Shown in pieces: positions 63,814-64,000 of a DNA stretch of 64,000 nt. Each line of letters begins with the position of its first letter. Positions within the stretch are counted from its first letter, which is position 1. The notes beneath the pieces are model-generated. The model did not search any database. It was not told the DNA's origin and saw nothing but the letters and a program-made list of their open reading frames with translations. The stretch lies in NCBI GenBank assembly GCA_030710605.1, contig CP092876.1, forward strand, positions 89,378,241 to 89,442,240, written 5' to 3'. The translations under genes and the position numbers were made by a program. This stretch comes from Cordylochernes scorpioides. Lineage: Eukaryota; Arthropoda; Arachnida; Pseudoscorpiones; Chernetidae.

Positions 63814-64000
63814 ATCCTACACGATTTTCACAAAGAAATAGTCACTGTTTTTTCTACACGATTTTTGCAAAGAGATGATCACTTTTATTTCCTCACGAAT
63901 TTCTCAAAGAAATCAACAATGTTTTTTACTACATGTGTGTGTGACTTTCTGGTTTTCCTTAAAGATTATCTCAAAGAAATTATCATTGTTTTTTTTTCTA
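63814..64000 (+). repeat. Degenerate minisatellite, ~45-50 bp unit, running off the window
   Basis: Four or more units share C(T/C)ACACGA(T/A)TTT followed by CAAAGA(A/G)AT.(A)TCA(C/T)T and a T-rich spacer, at about 63,815, 63,860, 63,893 and 63,965. The array continues past the window end. Confidence 0.7.

Noticed and set aside
1..64000. CRISPR array, operons, prophage or rRNA genes
   Set aside because: The only regular repeats are the 319 bp satellite and simple repeats. No spacer-like alternation, no bacterial gene organisation and no rRNA core sequence were seen.

Overview
No host gene is recognisable in this 64 kb window. It is AT-rich metazoan (eukaryotic) DNA made almost entirely of transposable elements, satellite and simple repeats, plus one 100-N assembly gap. 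Three things suggest an arthropod, possibly a chelicerate: the mix of Ty3/gypsy families (one CsRn1-like with a tRNA-Trp primer site), BEL/Pao, an I/R1-like LINE, Tc1, a Helentron-type endonuclease, a tRNA-derived SINE and a permuted Penelope-like element; the AT-rich base composition; and the absence of any prokaryotic signal. The species call is an inference from family resemblance only.

Layout. 0-9.4 kb: a decayed Tc1 transposase, two copies of a ~0.7 kb repeat (98% alike) with a third partial copy, a Helentron-like endonuclease remnant and a SINE. 9.45-13.4 kb: a very homogeneous array of ~12.4 monomers of 319 bp whose orientation flips once near 11,053. 13.9-19.6 kb: two copies of a foldback MITE, LINE 3' ends and a CsRn1-type gypsy. 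19.7-25.2 kb: after the gap, a BEL/Pao gag-protease with one LTR, back-to-back with a 5' LTR-less gypsy. 25.7-28.8 kb: two copies of a short Tc1/mariner-like MITE around a 5'-truncated LINE. 29.66-35.27 kb: a gypsy with both LTRs and a TATA target duplication. 35.36-38.43 kb: a second gypsy with 108 bp LTRs that has lost its whole reverse transcriptase. 38.48-38.86 kb: a 383 bp foldback palindrome. 38.87-44.18 kb: the most complete gypsy, with gag, protease, RT, RNase H and integrase, 244 bp LTRs and an ATAT target duplication. 44.2-49.8 kb: fragments, a TRIM-like mini-LTR element, and two single, diverged relatives of the satellite monomer.

49.97-63.70 kb is a composite. A minus-strand gypsy has its LTRs at the two outer ends, a ~3.5 kb inverted partial copy of itself next to the left LTR, and a ~5.3 kb block inserted in its protease region. 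That block holds a LINE scrap and a Penelope-like element with its GIY-YIG endonuclease in front of the reverse transcriptase (Naiad-like order), flanked by 360 bp direct repeats.

Working together: almost every element is disabled by stops, frameshifts or deletions. The likely mobilisation relations are parasitic. The TRIM shares a primer-site region with the larger gypsies, the MITEs share termini with mariner-like transposons, and four LINE 3' ends share a covarying hairpin that may be the reverse-transcriptase entry signal. Many frameshifts lie in homopolymer runs, so some could be assembly errors.
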